DNA of 64,000 bases from Litchfieldella qijiaojingensis (GCF_014651875.1 NZ_BMXS01000010.1:10788-74787), one strand, 5' to 3'; shown: positions 1 through 7,825, counted from the stretch's first letter. Made by a program: numbers and translations. Notes: generated by a model not told the origin, from the letters alone.

Positions 1-428
1 CTCTGATCGACAATCTGCGCCATGCCACCGAAGCCACGGCACAAGCCGGCATACAGTTGATGGTGGAGCCGCTCAACCCAATTACCCACCCCGGCTACCC
101 GCTGGTGAACACGGCCCAGGCCGCCACCCTTCTGGATGCCGTCGGCCACCCCAACCTGCTGATCCAGTACGACTTCTATCAGATGCAGCGCTCCGAAGGA
201 GAGCTTATCGAGACGGTCCGCCGCTACGACGAGCGCATCGGCTTCATCCAATTGGCGGACACGCCGGGCCGGCACGAGCCAGGAACTGGCGAGATCAACT
301 ATCGCTTCCTGTTCGCCGAGCTCGAACGCATGGGCTTCGATCGCTACGTCTCGCTGGAGTACAGCCCCAGCGGCACCACGGAAGACTCGCTGCACTGGAT
401 TCGCGACTACGGCATCCAACACGGCTGA
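1..428 (+). CDS. Hydroxypyruvate isomerase / 2-oxo-tetronate isomerase family protein (5' truncated)
   Basis: The reading frame is already open at base 3 and runs to a TGA at 428, so only the C-terminal ~141 residues of a xylose-isomerase-like TIM barrel are present. The segment MVEPLNP followed by GYPL, the HPNLLIQYDFYQMQ block and the SLEYSPSG end match the Hyi/OtnI family, which interconverts hydroxypyruvate and tartronate semialdehyde or isomerizes 2-oxo-tetronates. The Glu of EPLN and the metal-ligand Asp in QYDFY are visible. A triose-phosphate isomerase homologue follows 50 bases downstream on the same strand, which suggests one operon for a four-carbon sugar acid or polyol. The exact substrate cannot be fixed without the upstream genes. 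Confidence 0.8.
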   Translation, partial: LIDNLRHATEATAQAGIQLMVEPLNPITHPGYPLVNTAQAATLLDAVGHPNLLIQYDFYQMQRSEGELIETVRRYDERIGFIQLADTPGRHEPGTGEINYRFLFAELERMGFDRYVSLEYSPSGTTEDSLHWIRDYGIQHG

Positions 429-477
429 GCCAAGTATCCCGTTGCCCCCACAACCGACCACACCATAGGAGCACGCC

Positions 478-1251
478 ATGACGACGCCATTCTGGGTAGG
501 CACCAGTTGGAAGATGAACAAGACATTGGGCGAGGCGGCCCACTATGCGGAGGCCCTGCGCGGGGCCAGCCTGTTTCGGGACGAACGCCTGCAGGGCTTC
601 GTAATTCCGCCCTTTACCGCCCTGAGCAGCGTGTGCCGATCCCTGGCCGAAGCGCCGGTGATGGTAGGCGCCCAGAACATGCACTGGGCCGAACGAGGCG
701 CCTTCACTGGTGAGATTTCACCGCTGATGGTTCAGGACTGCGGCGCCGATATCGTGGAGCTGGGGCATTCCGAGCGCCGCGAATATTTCAACGAGACCGA
801 TGCGGCCATCAACCGCAAGGTCAAGGCCGCCCTGGCCCACGGGCTGCGCCCGTTGATCTGTGTTGGCGAGACGGCCGAGGAGAAACGCTTGGGAGTCGCC
901 GTCGATACCGTGATCCGCCAGTGTCGCATCGCCCTCAACAGCGTCGCCGATGAGGATCTGGACAAGATACTGATCGCCTACGAACCGGTATGGGCCATCG
1001 GCGAGCATGGCACTCCAGCCACCGCCGATGACGCCGGCTGGATTCATCGCCATATCCACGAGGCACTGCCAACGACGCCCCAAGGCACTTCCATTCCCGT
1101 GCTTTATGGCGGCAGCGTCAATCTCGAAAACTGTGCCGCCTTGGCCGCACTGCCGGAAGTCTCCGGGCTCTTCATCGGGCGCTCCGCCTGGCAGCCCGAA
1201 GGACTGCTGGCGATCGCGGAGCGAGTCGTCGCAGCCAGGTTCGGAGGCTGA
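478..1251 (+). CDS. Triose-phosphate isomerase family protein, probably a tetrulose-phosphate isomerase
   Basis: The protein has 257 residues and a TIM fold. The catalytic Lys (SWKMN), His (LGHSERR, about residue 98) and Glu (AYEPVWAIG) are present, so isomerase chemistry should be intact. Several substrate-binding elements depart from glycolytic TpiA: the Asn before WKMN is Ser, loop 6 reads AIGEHGTPA, and the phosphate-binding GGAS element is replaced by GRSA. In my recollection of the family these changes occur in the EryH/LerI branch, which isomerizes erythrulose-1-phosphate in erythritol catabolism. The start ATG has an AGGAG-type site just upstream (TAGGAGCACGCC). Its position behind an Hyi/OtnI-like gene fits C4 catabolism better than housekeeping glycolysis. 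A plain TpiA paralogue is the alternative. Confidence 0.78.
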   Translation: MTTPFWVGTSWKMNKTLGEAAHYAEALRGASLFRDERLQGFVIPPFTALSSVCRSLAEAPVMVGAQNMHWAERGAFTGEISPLMVQDCGADIVELGHSERREYFNETDAAINRKVKAALAHGLRPLICVGETAEEKRLGVAVDTVIRQCRIALNSVADEDLDKILIAYEPVWAIGEHGTPATADDAGWIHRHIHEALPTTPQGTSIPVLYGGSVNLENCAALAALPEVSGLFIGRSAWQPEGLLAIAERVVAARFGG

Positions 1252-1353
1252 GCCCCACTCTACCGGACTGGCCACGCTCCTCATTCCACTGGTGTGCGGT
1301 CGCCGGCATTCGACGCTACGCCAGGAGGAGAACGTGTTTCTTCAGCGCGAGGT

Positions 1354-2796
1354 CTATTGACGTTGATCGGAAGACGCTTCGCTGAGTGGACTCTCCTCAG
1401 CGTGAGTGGCTCCACTATCCAGTTCCAATCGTGCCCGCTCGAGCAGCTCGGCAGGCAGTTCCTTTTTCACCGCCACGCCCAGTTCCTTGAACTCGGCAGT
1501 CTGCTTGATCAGGTTGCCTTTGCCGTTGACCAACTGCCCCATGGCCTTGTCGTAGCTCAGGCGCGCCCCGTCGAGCTTCTTGCCGACGTCCTCCATGCTG
1601 TTCAGGAAGGTGGTCAGCTTGCTGTAGAACTTCTCGGCGCGCCGGGCGAGCTCAGCGGTATGCTTGCTCTGGTCCTCGAAGCGCCATAGCTGGCGCACGA
1701 TATTCAGGCTGGTGAGCAGCGTGGTCGGGGTGGCGACCAGCACGTTGTTCTCGATGGCGCGCTGGTAGAGGCTCTCGTCGAACTTGAGTGCTTCGACATA
1801 AGCCGATTCCACGGGGATGAACATCACCACCACCTCAGGCGAATTGAGCCCCGGCAGGTCGTAGTAGTGGCGATCGGCAAGCTCGCTGATGCGGTCGGAC
1901 ACCGCCTGGCAGTGTTCGGCCAGGGCCTGGCGACGTTCCCCCTCGTCGTCGCTGTTCACGTAACGGGTATAGGCCGCCAGCGAGGTCTTGGCGTCGATCA
2001 CCAGGTGCTTGTCCTGAGGCAGGTAGACGATGGCATCGGGGCGCTGACGACCGTCCTCGGTATTAAAGCTGACCTCGCGCCGATAGTCCTTGCCCAAGCG
2101 CAGGCCAGCACCGTCCAGCACGTTCTCCAGCATCAGCTCGCCCCAGTTGCCCTGGATCTTCTTCTGCCCCTGCAGCGCCGTGGTCAATTTGTCTGCCTGG
2201 TCGGTGATCGCGCGGTTGAGATTCTGCAGATGTTGTAGCTCGGTGCGCAGTTGCACACGCTGCTCGGTTTCCTGCTGGTGGATCGCCTCGACCTTCTCGC
2301 GAAAACCTTTCATCTCGCTCTGGATCGGCTGCAACAGGCCGCTGATGTTCTTCTGCGACAGCTCCGAGAACGCCCTGCCCTTGCGCTCGAGGATCTCGTT
2401 GGCCAGATTCTCGAACTCGCGCTTCAACTGATCGCGGCTCTCCTTGATCAGCTCGAGTTGTTCGCGGAAATGCGCCTCCTTGAGCGTCAGTGTTTCCGAC
2501 ATTCTGGCTCTTTCCTGGCGCAGGCGCTGTTCACGCTCCTGCAGCTCGATCAGTCGCGACTGCAGTGTCTCTCCATCGCGGCGCACCTGATCCAGCGCCT
2601 GGCGCGCCGCGTCACGCTCGGATTCCAGCCGTGCCTGGCCAACGTCGGCCTGCGCCACTCGCTCTCGCCACGCCGCGATTTCGGCACGTTTCGCTTCCAT
2701 GCGGCGCCCCGCCCGCCAACTCGCCAGAGCCCAGGCAACCACGAAGGCCAGCAGCGCTGCCAAGGCACTTATCATCATTGGGTCGAGCGGCGTCAT
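1354..2796 (-). CDS. rmuC: DNA recombination protein RmuC
   Basis: The product has 480 residues. One N-terminal membrane anchor (about residues 8-27) is followed by a long charged coiled coil (about 30-200) and then the RmuC nuclease-like domain (about 210-440) containing LVIDAKTSL and VMFIPVESAY. RmuC restrains rearrangements at inverted repeats and belongs to the PD-(D/E)xK-like proteins. The length and the order of coiled coil then domain are normal for the family. A second, diverged copy of its last ~30 codons lies at 5907-6041 on the same strand (see that entry), so DNA between the two has a history of insertion or recombination. The C-terminal tail after the domain is low complexity. 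Confidence 0.93.
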   Translation of the reverse strand: MTPLDPMMISALAALLAFVVAWALASWRAGRRMEAKRAEIAAWRERVAQADVGQARLESERDAARQALDQVRRDGETLQSRLIELQEREQRLRQERARMSETLTLKEAHFREQLELIKESRDQLKREFENLANEILERKGRAFSELSQKNISGLLQPIQSEMKGFREKVEAIHQQETEQRVQLRTELQHLQNLNRAITDQADKLTTALQGQKKIQGNWGELMLENVLDGAGLRLGKDYRREVSFNTEDGRQRPDAIVYLPQDKHLVIDAKTSLAAYTRYVNSDDEGERRQALAEHCQAVSDRISELADRHYYDLPGLNSPEVVVMFIPVESAYVEALKFDESLYQRAIENNVLVATPTTLLTSLNIVRQLWRFEDQSKHTAELARRAEKFYSKLTTFLNSMEDVGKKLDGARLSYDKAMGQLVNGKGNLIKQTAEFKELGVAVKKELPAELLERARLELDSGATHAEESPLSEASSDQRQ

Positions 2797-2939
2797 ACTT
2801 TCTTCCTATCAGTCTGCTGCGCAATGCAGGCCATGGTAGCGCATCGGCCAGAACATGGACGGTCATCACGATTCCTGACGTTGCACAACAAGAGGAGGCC
2901 ACGGGCATGGCGCATATAGAGGGAATCGCTCGGCGTTGT

Positions 2940-3644
2940 CTATCCCTTGCGACTCCTGTCGATCTCGGCCTGCAGCGCCTGCATCAGCTCCTCGATGCTA
3001 TTGATGCCCTGCTCCTTGAGCGAGCTTTCCATCTCGAGCTTGGTTGCCACACTGGGCGGCATGGGCCGTTCAGACGCCTTTCGGCCGCCCCGGCGAAAGC
3101 CGGCCTGGATCGGCTCCAGCATGAAATCGATCTCTTCCTGGTCCAGCTTTTCAGGGTCGAAGTGGCCACCCACGGCTTCCAGCAGCATCTCGCCGTGCTC
3201 GTCACCTCGCCCGGCGACGGCTTCCTTGAGCGCTTCGAAACCACCGGGGCCACCGATATCCTCCGGCGGGCAGGCCATGGCGCCATCGATCAGCCGTGGG
3301 CAGGGGTTGGTCTCGGCGAGGCCGGTCTCTTCCACCACGATGCGATGCACCCAGTCGTCGCCAAAGTCGTAGAGGTAGTGGAAGGTGTTATCCTTCAGCC
3401 GCGAAGCGATAGTCTTGAGCTTGGCGTTGCGCGCCAGCGCGATGGGCCGGTCGCTCCAGTCGTCCGGCTCGCCGTAGTAGCGGCCGTTGCACTCGAATTC
3501 GAAGAGGTGGCAATCGCACCAGCCCATAGCGGCCTGGATGACCTCGTGCAAGCGGTGCAGGTTGATCTGTTCGGGCACCAACACGCGGCGCCAAACCAGG
3601 GGATCGGTGTCGAGCAGTTCGATACGAAGGCGAATATCAGGCAT
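2940..3644 (-). CDS. Plasmid pRiA4b ORF-3 family protein
   Basis: The protein has 234 residues. Its first half carries the hallmark of the pRiA4b ORF-3 family (PF07929): IELLDTDPLVWRRVLVP, LHEVIQAAMGW, HLFEFECNGRYY and YLYDFGDDWVHRI. The C-terminal ~60 residues are charged and variable. Members are common as passengers on plasmids and insertion sequences; no biochemical role is established that I know of. The ATG overlaps the stop of the upstream HigA-like gene by 8 bases (ATGCCTGA), so the two are almost certainly translated together. No transposase is nearby. The pairing raises the possibility that the two act as a unit, but that is inference. Confidence 0.85.
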   Translation of the reverse strand: MPDIRLRIELLDTDPLVWRRVLVPEQINLHRLHEVIQAAMGWCDCHLFEFECNGRYYGEPDDWSDRPIALARNAKLKTIASRLKDNTFHYLYDFGDDWVHRIVVEETGLAETNPCPRLIDGAMACPPEDIGGPGGFEALKEAVAGRGDEHGEMLLEAVGGHFDPEKLDQEEIDFMLEPIQAGFRRGGRKASERPMPPSVATKLEMESSLKEQGINSIEELMQALQAEIDRSRKG

Positions 3645-3939
3645 GGTGAGGGGGTTTGATCAGGCTCTCGGCCGGAATGCCGAACAATTGGTGAAGTTTC
3701 CAGACCATGGCGAGGGTCAGGTTCCGCTTGCCATTCAGGATCTCATAGACGCGGTTGCGTTGGCCAATGGCGGGTTCGAGATCCTTGGGCGTGAGACCCT
3801 GCTGTTCCATGCGAAACTTGATGGCCTCGATGGGGTCCGGCAGGTCCACGGGAAAGTGCTTGGCCTCGTAAGACTCGACCAGCGTCATGAGGATCTCGAA
3901 GCGGTCGCCTTCCTCGGTGCGAATGGGGCGAATATCCAA
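3637..3939 (-). CDS. HigA-like XRE-family antitoxin / transcriptional regulator without a HigB partner
   Basis: This 100-residue protein starts MDIRPIRTEE, the usual opening of HigA-type antitoxins. It carries an XRE helix-turn-helix at about residues 48-90 (GLTPKDLEPAIGQRNRVYEI, then LNGKRNLTLAMVWKL). The start is TTG at 3939: no ATG lies between the upstream in-frame stop at about 3984 and this point, and the family N-terminus fits exactly. A GAGG lies 11 bases upstream. The ~135 bases before the next gene cannot hold a HigB toxin. The downstream partner is the overlapping pRiA4b ORF-3-like gene. It probably represses its own promoter, as HigA proteins do; no operator could be assigned. Confidence 0.82.
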   Translation of the reverse strand: MDIRPIRTEEGDRFEILMTLVESYEAKHFPVDLPDPIEAIKFRMEQQGLTPKDLEPAIGQRNRVYEILNGKRNLTLAMVWKLHQLFGIPAESLIKPPHHA

Positions 3940-4074
3940 AAGCGCTTGATCCTCGGCAACTGAAGTTGAAGTCGGTAGCGGTCACGGACATCTCTGGAGG
4001 TCGACAACTCGATCAGTGTGTCGCATGGCAACTAGGCAACATTACCATGGCTATGGCACCCTCCCTGACAGTTC

Positions 4075-5910
4075 ATGATTAGGCAGACCAGCATCATGGA
4101 GACTCCTCCGTTAACCGAAGCACAGAGCGACGCCCTGCAGGCATTTCTCGACCTCTCGATCCGCGTCATCCTCGACAGCGAAGACAGTCAGACCTATTTC
4201 CGCTGGGTCACTGAGCAATTGCTCTCCCGCCCCGCATCGCAGCAGGATCAGGAGACCATTGCCACCTTTCACTGGCTGGCACGCAGCCTGTGGAATAGCA
4301 CGCCGCTGCCCGGTAACCACTTTCGCCCGCGACCACTACCTGACCCCGGCCGCAACGATCCCTGCCCCTGCGGATCAGGCAAGAAGTTCAAGCGCTGCTG
4401 TGCCAATGGCGACATTAACAAGGACATCGATCCCGACTTGATCATGTCGATGGTGCTGGACCATCTGTCGCCGGCGCAACGCAAGCAGGCAACCCTGCAC
4501 GCCCCGGTCGATTTCCAACTGGCCCTGGCCGAATACGAGCTGGAACAACACCACCCGGGACGTGCCCGCGATCTACTACTGGCCATGCTGGCCTCGCCAC
4601 CGCGCAACGATTTCCAGCACGCAAGTGCCATTGAGCTGTTGGCCCGTAGCTACCACGAGTTGGGGCACCATCGGGCAGGTCAGAGGAAGTTGCATGAAGT
4701 TGCCAAGGACAATCGAGGGTTACCGGCCTGTGCGGCGCTGCATATCCTTTCGGCCCTGGAACTCGAAGCCGGCAGACCGCAGGCGGCCTTGCCCCTGATC
4801 GAACGTGCCAACCGCGAAGCCCCCGACCAGGTCTATGGCGGGGTACTCGAGGTCATGGCACTGACCGAACTCGAGCGTGTCGACGAAGCAACACAGCGCG
4901 CGGCCCACTGGCGGGGAATCGCCGAATCGCAAGGCCGGGAGGAAGCGGAACTATTCCGAGCCTTGGAAACAGCACCGTTCGAGGCCATCACCGAAGATAA
5001 AACAAGTGGCAACGAGGGGAACGTCGCCACCGATGAGTTAGTCGCCATCCTGGATGCCGCTAATGCACGCCCCCTGCCCAAGGCACGCTTCGACACCTGG
5101 CCCAGTGAAGCAGGCAAGGTTCCCCATGCCCTCCAACTTCCCGAGGCGGTCGCCCGAGCCGAAGCCGACTGGTACGCTCAACATCTGGATGACAACGCTC
5201 ATGCCGATACCGACACCCAGTGGCTCGAGCGCCATCCGGCAGCCCTCGACAGCCTGGCCATTCTCGAGGAAATGCTTGGGATGCTCGAGCCTATACCTCT
5301 TGAAGAAATCGATGTCGGGCCACTGCTCCAACGCCTGGAGCAGCGTCGCGATAAGTTGGCTGCACATTACCTCGGCGCCCTATCGGACAACGCCGTGCTG
5401 CCTTGGGGCTGGCTGGAGAACCGCCCTCTGCTGCGCACCCTGTATGAGCAAGCGCTGGATAGCGAAGACCACGATCCAGACCTGGCCGTGGAGAAGATGC
5501 AACGCTTGCTCGTGCTGACCCCCACCGACAACCAGGGCGTGCGCTTCCCGCTGATCAATCTGCTGCTCGAACTGGATCGCAACCAGGAGGCGCTGGCACT
5601 CGCCGAACGCTATCCCGAGGATCCTTACCCTGAGACCACCTTCGGCAAGGTGCTCGCGCTGGTACGACTGGGGCGTATCGTCAAGGCGGAACAAGCCTTG
5701 CGTGACGCCCATCGGCTGCTGCCCAGGGTCATCGATTACCTGGTACCGGCCAGCAAGAAGCCACCCAAACTTCAGCTCGACTACGTGACGCTAGGTGGCC
5801 CCGACCAGGCCTGGTGGTACCGAGAGGCGATGCGCCCGGAATATGAGCGTACCGCCGGCATGCTGGAGTGGCTGAAGGACAGGAAAAAGCGCATCAAGGC
5901 AGGACGTTAG
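4075..5910 (+). CDS. Large SEC-C zinc-binding, TPR-like repeat protein
   Basis: The 611-residue product has no recognizable enzyme domain. A SEC-C metal-binding motif (NDPCPCGSGKKFKRCC, about residues 94-109) provides the CxC...CC zinc ligands seen at the end of SecA and in many stand-alone proteins. The rest is helical and contains repeated pair-of-helix units resembling TPR or HAT repeats (about 140-300 and 420-560). ATG 4075 is the first start, but ATG 4096 (MET PPL) is equally possible; neither has a strong ribosome site. No signal peptide or membrane segment is visible. The gene lies alone on the plus strand inside an accessory patch and its stop overlaps an rmuC remnant on the other strand. 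Function unknown. Confidence 0.75.
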   Translation: MIRQTSIMETPPLTEAQSDALQAFLDLSIRVILDSEDSQTYFRWVTEQLLSRPASQQDQETIATFHWLARSLWNSTPLPGNHFRPRPLPDPGRNDPCPCGSGKKFKRCCANGDINKDIDPDLIMSMVLDHLSPAQRKQATLHAPVDFQLALAEYELEQHHPGRARDLLLAMLASPPRNDFQHASAIELLARSYHELGHHRAGQRKLHEVAKDNRGLPACAALHILSALELEAGRPQAALPLIERANREAPDQVYGGVLEVMALTELERVDEATQRAAHWRGIAESQGREEAELFRALETAPFEAITEDKTSGNEGNVATDELVAILDAANARPLPKARFDTWPSEAGKVPHALQLPEAVARAEADWYAQHLDDNAHADTDTQWLERHPAALDSLAILEEMLGMLEPIPLEEIDVGPLLQRLEQRRDKLAAHYLGALSDNAVLPWGWLENRPLLRTLYEQALDSEDHDPDLAVEKMQRLLVLTPTDNQGVRFPLINLLLELDRNQEALALAERYPEDPYPETTFGKVLALVRLGRIVKAEQALRDAHRLLPRVIDYLVPASKKPPKLQLDYVTLGGPDQAWWYREAMRPEYERTAGMLEWLKDRKKRIKAGR

Positions 5911-6041
5911 CCAGGGCCACCATCCAACCCCAACCGTGCCCGTTCGAGAAGATCGGCGGGCAGTTCCTTGAACTCGGCGGTCTGCTTGAGCAGGTTGCCG
6001 TTGACCAGTTTCCTATCGGTCAGCCATGCAAGTCGGACCAT
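5907..6041 (-). pseudogene. Decayed duplicate of the rmuC 3' end
   Basis: On the minus strand 45 codons can be read from ATG 6041 to TAA 5907. They include LVNGNLLKQTAEFKELPA followed by LLERARLGLD. The intact rmuC at 1354-2796 ends with LVNGKGNLIKQTAEFKEL and LLERARLELD in the same order, so this is a copy of its last ~30 codons. The copy lacks two internal pieces (GK and the six-residue GVAVKK) and carries many substitutions, so it comes from a diverged allele and is not a recent duplication. The rest of rmuC is absent. It most likely marks an insertion or allelic-exchange boundary on one side of the SEC-C gene. Confidence 0.75.
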
Positions 6042-6063
6042 GGTAACGCGATTCATCGGTGTT

Positions 6064-6369
6064 TCACGTCTCCCACAGACGGCGGATCAGTACCGGCTGG
6101 CGTGGTAGCAGTCCGACTCTAAGTCCCAGTGGTCGAAAGACACGATTCATGACGGGCAGCGTAGTGTTGCCGACGTCCCGCTCGATATCAGAGAGTGTGC
6201 GGCGACTGATACCCACCAGCCGGGCATAGTCGCTCTGCGACATCCCCAGCACTTCACGGCGCAGCGTGCGTAACAATTGCCCTTCGCTCAATTGGCCGTC
6301 CAGCAATTGCCGGGTGAGTGCCAGTAAGCGGGCTTCGCGTTCGTCAGGGGTCAGCGCTTTATGTTTCAT
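6064..6369 (-). CDS. XRE-family regulator, HipB-like antitoxin
   Basis: The protein has 101 residues with a Cro/C1-type helix-turn-helix at about residues 43-80 (VLGMSQSDYARLVGISRRTL then SDIERDVGN). The N-terminal ~40 residues are helical and charged and the C-terminus is short and basic. It overlaps the stop of the HipA-like kinase gene by 4 bases (ATGA), so it is the second gene of a kinase-antitoxin pair, the reverse of the classical hipB-hipA order. It is the natural candidate to bind the two identical palindromes upstream of the pair (7726-7743 and 7808-7825). The HTH fold is clear; the antitoxin role is inferred from the neighbour. Confidence 0.83.
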   Translation of the reverse strand: MKHKALTPDEREARLLALTRQLLDGQLSEGQLLRTLRREVLGMSQSDYARLVGISRRTLSDIERDVGNTTLPVMNRVFRPLGLRVGLLPRQPVLIRRLWET

Positions 6370-7712
6370 GCCAACCCCCAGCGCCTGAGCTTGTCATCCA
6401 GATAGATCAAACCGACCGCGGGCATCGACAGGATACGCGCCGGTACCCCTCTCGCCTTCAATCGTTCATGAAGCCCCAGCAACCCAACGGCCAGAGACTT
6501 GAGCTCCTCCATCAATCGCTCTGGAGGAACCAGGTCCGCCAGTTCCTTGGCGATAGCTCGCCAGTCGAAGTGCCCTCCCTCCTCGAATGGTGAGCCCCAG
6601 CGGGTCGAACGCGTGACGCCTTCGGGATCGGCCTTCATGGGGGCGAAGTCATAGACCGGCGATAGCCAGATTCCCTCAGGTCGTTTCAACAAGGCGGTAT
6701 TGCGGCCATGGTTGTCGGAATTGCCGAACGCTACATTCAATAGGTCGCGGCGCACCCATTCGATAACGAAAGCTTCGCGATCAAACGTCTCACCGAGTTC
6801 CACCACCCGGTATTGGTTGACGAGCCGGTCGGCGATCTCTCTTATGACTTGGAAATGATTCAGGAAGGCTCCGGGTGGTTGTCCGAGCAGGGCGTAGACG
6901 GACTCGAGCCCGTAACGTTCCAGACGTCCATGGCGGGGAGCGACATCAAAGCGGGGCAACCATAGCGAGGGGTAGCGCTCTCCCTCTATCAACTGCATGC
7001 CTTCGCTATGGATGGTATCCACGCCTAACGCAACAAGCTCCTGATAATAGTGATACTCGGCACGCAGGATGTCGCAGTCATCGTCGCTGCGGCGAGCACG
7101 GGGAAACTTGACCAGATAATGGGAATCGAGATTCTTGGGGTCGTCCTGCCAGGTATCGATCCACACCTCGTTTTCTAACGAGCGGCGCAGCAGCAGCTTG
7201 GGTGCTTCTCCTCCGGCGCCGGTGGCCCCACCACTGGCGGCCCCCATCTGCTGGGCATATTCAAGGAAGTCGCTGTGCCGCTCCACCACCTCGGCAACGG
7301 AAAACCTTAGGCTGTCGAGCCGACTGCCGACCGGGCGTTCCGGCACAGCTTCCTTGATGCGCAGGTTGCCGACCGGGGCGATGGTGCCATGACGCAGCAG
7401 TTCATGATCCTGTTGGGCCTCGGAGAGTCCCTGTAGCCCCAAGTGCCGCACCCAGAAGCGGCGGCTGGCGCCCGACGGCATGATATCCTCCAGGAAGCCG
7501 AACCATCGAACAGCATGATGCTTCGCCATGAGTTCCACCGGCAATGTCAGGCTGCACGCATGCTCGTCGTCACGAAACAGCCACTCCAGCGCATAGTCTT
7601 GCCAATAGCCCAGTTGCACCGGGCCGTTGCCTCCCCTTTCCGGTTCGGGAATTTCCAGAGTGGCGGCATTGTGCCATTGGCCATGGTGGTGAATCTGTAA
7701 GGTCAGGGACAT
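6366..7712 (-). CDS. HipA family serine/threonine kinase toxin
   Basis: The product has 448 residues, normal for HipA (about 440). Visible kinase parts are an N-terminal HipA_N region (about 30-125), a Gly-rich loop (about 157-168), the ATP-binding Lys in LVKFP (about 202), the catalytic loop GNSDNHGRN (330-338) and the metal-binding SPVYDFAP (351-358, Asp 355). HipA kinases phosphorylate aminoacyl-tRNA synthetases such as GltX and cause growth arrest. All catalytic residues I can check are intact. ATG 7712 lies about 25 bases after a perfect minus-strand -10 (TATAAT at 7749-7744) and has almost no Shine-Dalgarno. The regulator follows with a 4-base overlap. Confidence 0.9.
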   Translation of the reverse strand: MSLTLQIHHHGQWHNAATLEIPEPERGGNGPVQLGYWQDYALEWLFRDDEHACSLTLPVELMAKHHAVRWFGFLEDIMPSGASRRFWVRHLGLQGLSEAQQDHELLRHGTIAPVGNLRIKEAVPERPVGSRLDSLRFSVAEVVERHSDFLEYAQQMGAASGGATGAGGEAPKLLLRRSLENEVWIDTWQDDPKNLDSHYLVKFPRARRSDDDCDILRAEYHYYQELVALGVDTIHSEGMQLIEGERYPSLWLPRFDVAPRHGRLERYGLESVYALLGQPPGAFLNHFQVIREIADRLVNQYRVVELGETFDREAFVIEWVRRDLLNVAFGNSDNHGRNTALLKRPEGIWLSPVYDFAPMKADPEGVTRSTRWGSPFEEGGHFDWRAIAKELADLVPPERLMEELKSLAVGLLGLHERLKARGVPARILSMPAVGLIYLDDKLRRWGLA

Positions 7713-7725
7713 TGGGCGACATCAG

Positions 7726-7743
7726 TGAGCAGTAATTTGCTCA
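7726..7743. promoter_or_regulatory. Proximal 18-bp palindromic operator of the hipA-hipB-type pair
   Basis: The site is TGAGCA-N6-TGCTCA with a GTAATT spacer, a perfect inverted repeat. It starts directly after the minus-strand -10 hexamer TATAAT (7749-7744), so a bound protein would cover the transcription start of the kinase gene. An identical pair of half-sites is repeated at 7808-7825. Binding by the encoded XRE protein is inferred. Confidence 0.72.
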
Positions 7744-7749
7744 ATTATA
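7744..7749 (-). promoter_or_regulatory. -10 element of the hipA-like gene
   Basis: The minus strand reads TATAAT here, a perfect sigma-70 -10 hexamer, about 32 bases before the kinase ATG. No good -35 hexamer lies at 16-18 bases. The downstream edge abuts the proximal palindrome, which is the arrangement expected of an autorepressed toxin-antitoxin promoter. Confidence 0.6.
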
Positions 7750-7807
7750 GTTGTTGCCATGATAATTGCGCAGAATTTCACTCAAAAAAGTTCATGTACT
7801 TATTTTT

Positions 7808-7825
7808 TGAGCATTATACTGCTCA
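7808..7825. promoter_or_regulatory. Distal 18-bp palindromic operator, same half-sites as 7726-7743
   Basis: The site is TGAGCA-N6-TGCTCA with a TTATAC spacer, a perfect inverted repeat identical in both arms to the proximal site. The centres are 82 bases apart, close to eight helical turns, which would allow cooperative binding or looping. A plus-strand TATACT sits inside it (7815-7820), so it could also affect transcription toward the alpha/beta hydrolase gene at 7931. Direct repeats TTCATGTAC flank it at 7791-7799 and 7829-7837. Confidence 0.72.

Noticed and set aside
3940-4074. Possible HigB toxin upstream of the HigA-like gene
   Set aside because: Only ~135 bases are available and translation on the minus strand gives no HigB-like sequence before in-frame stops.
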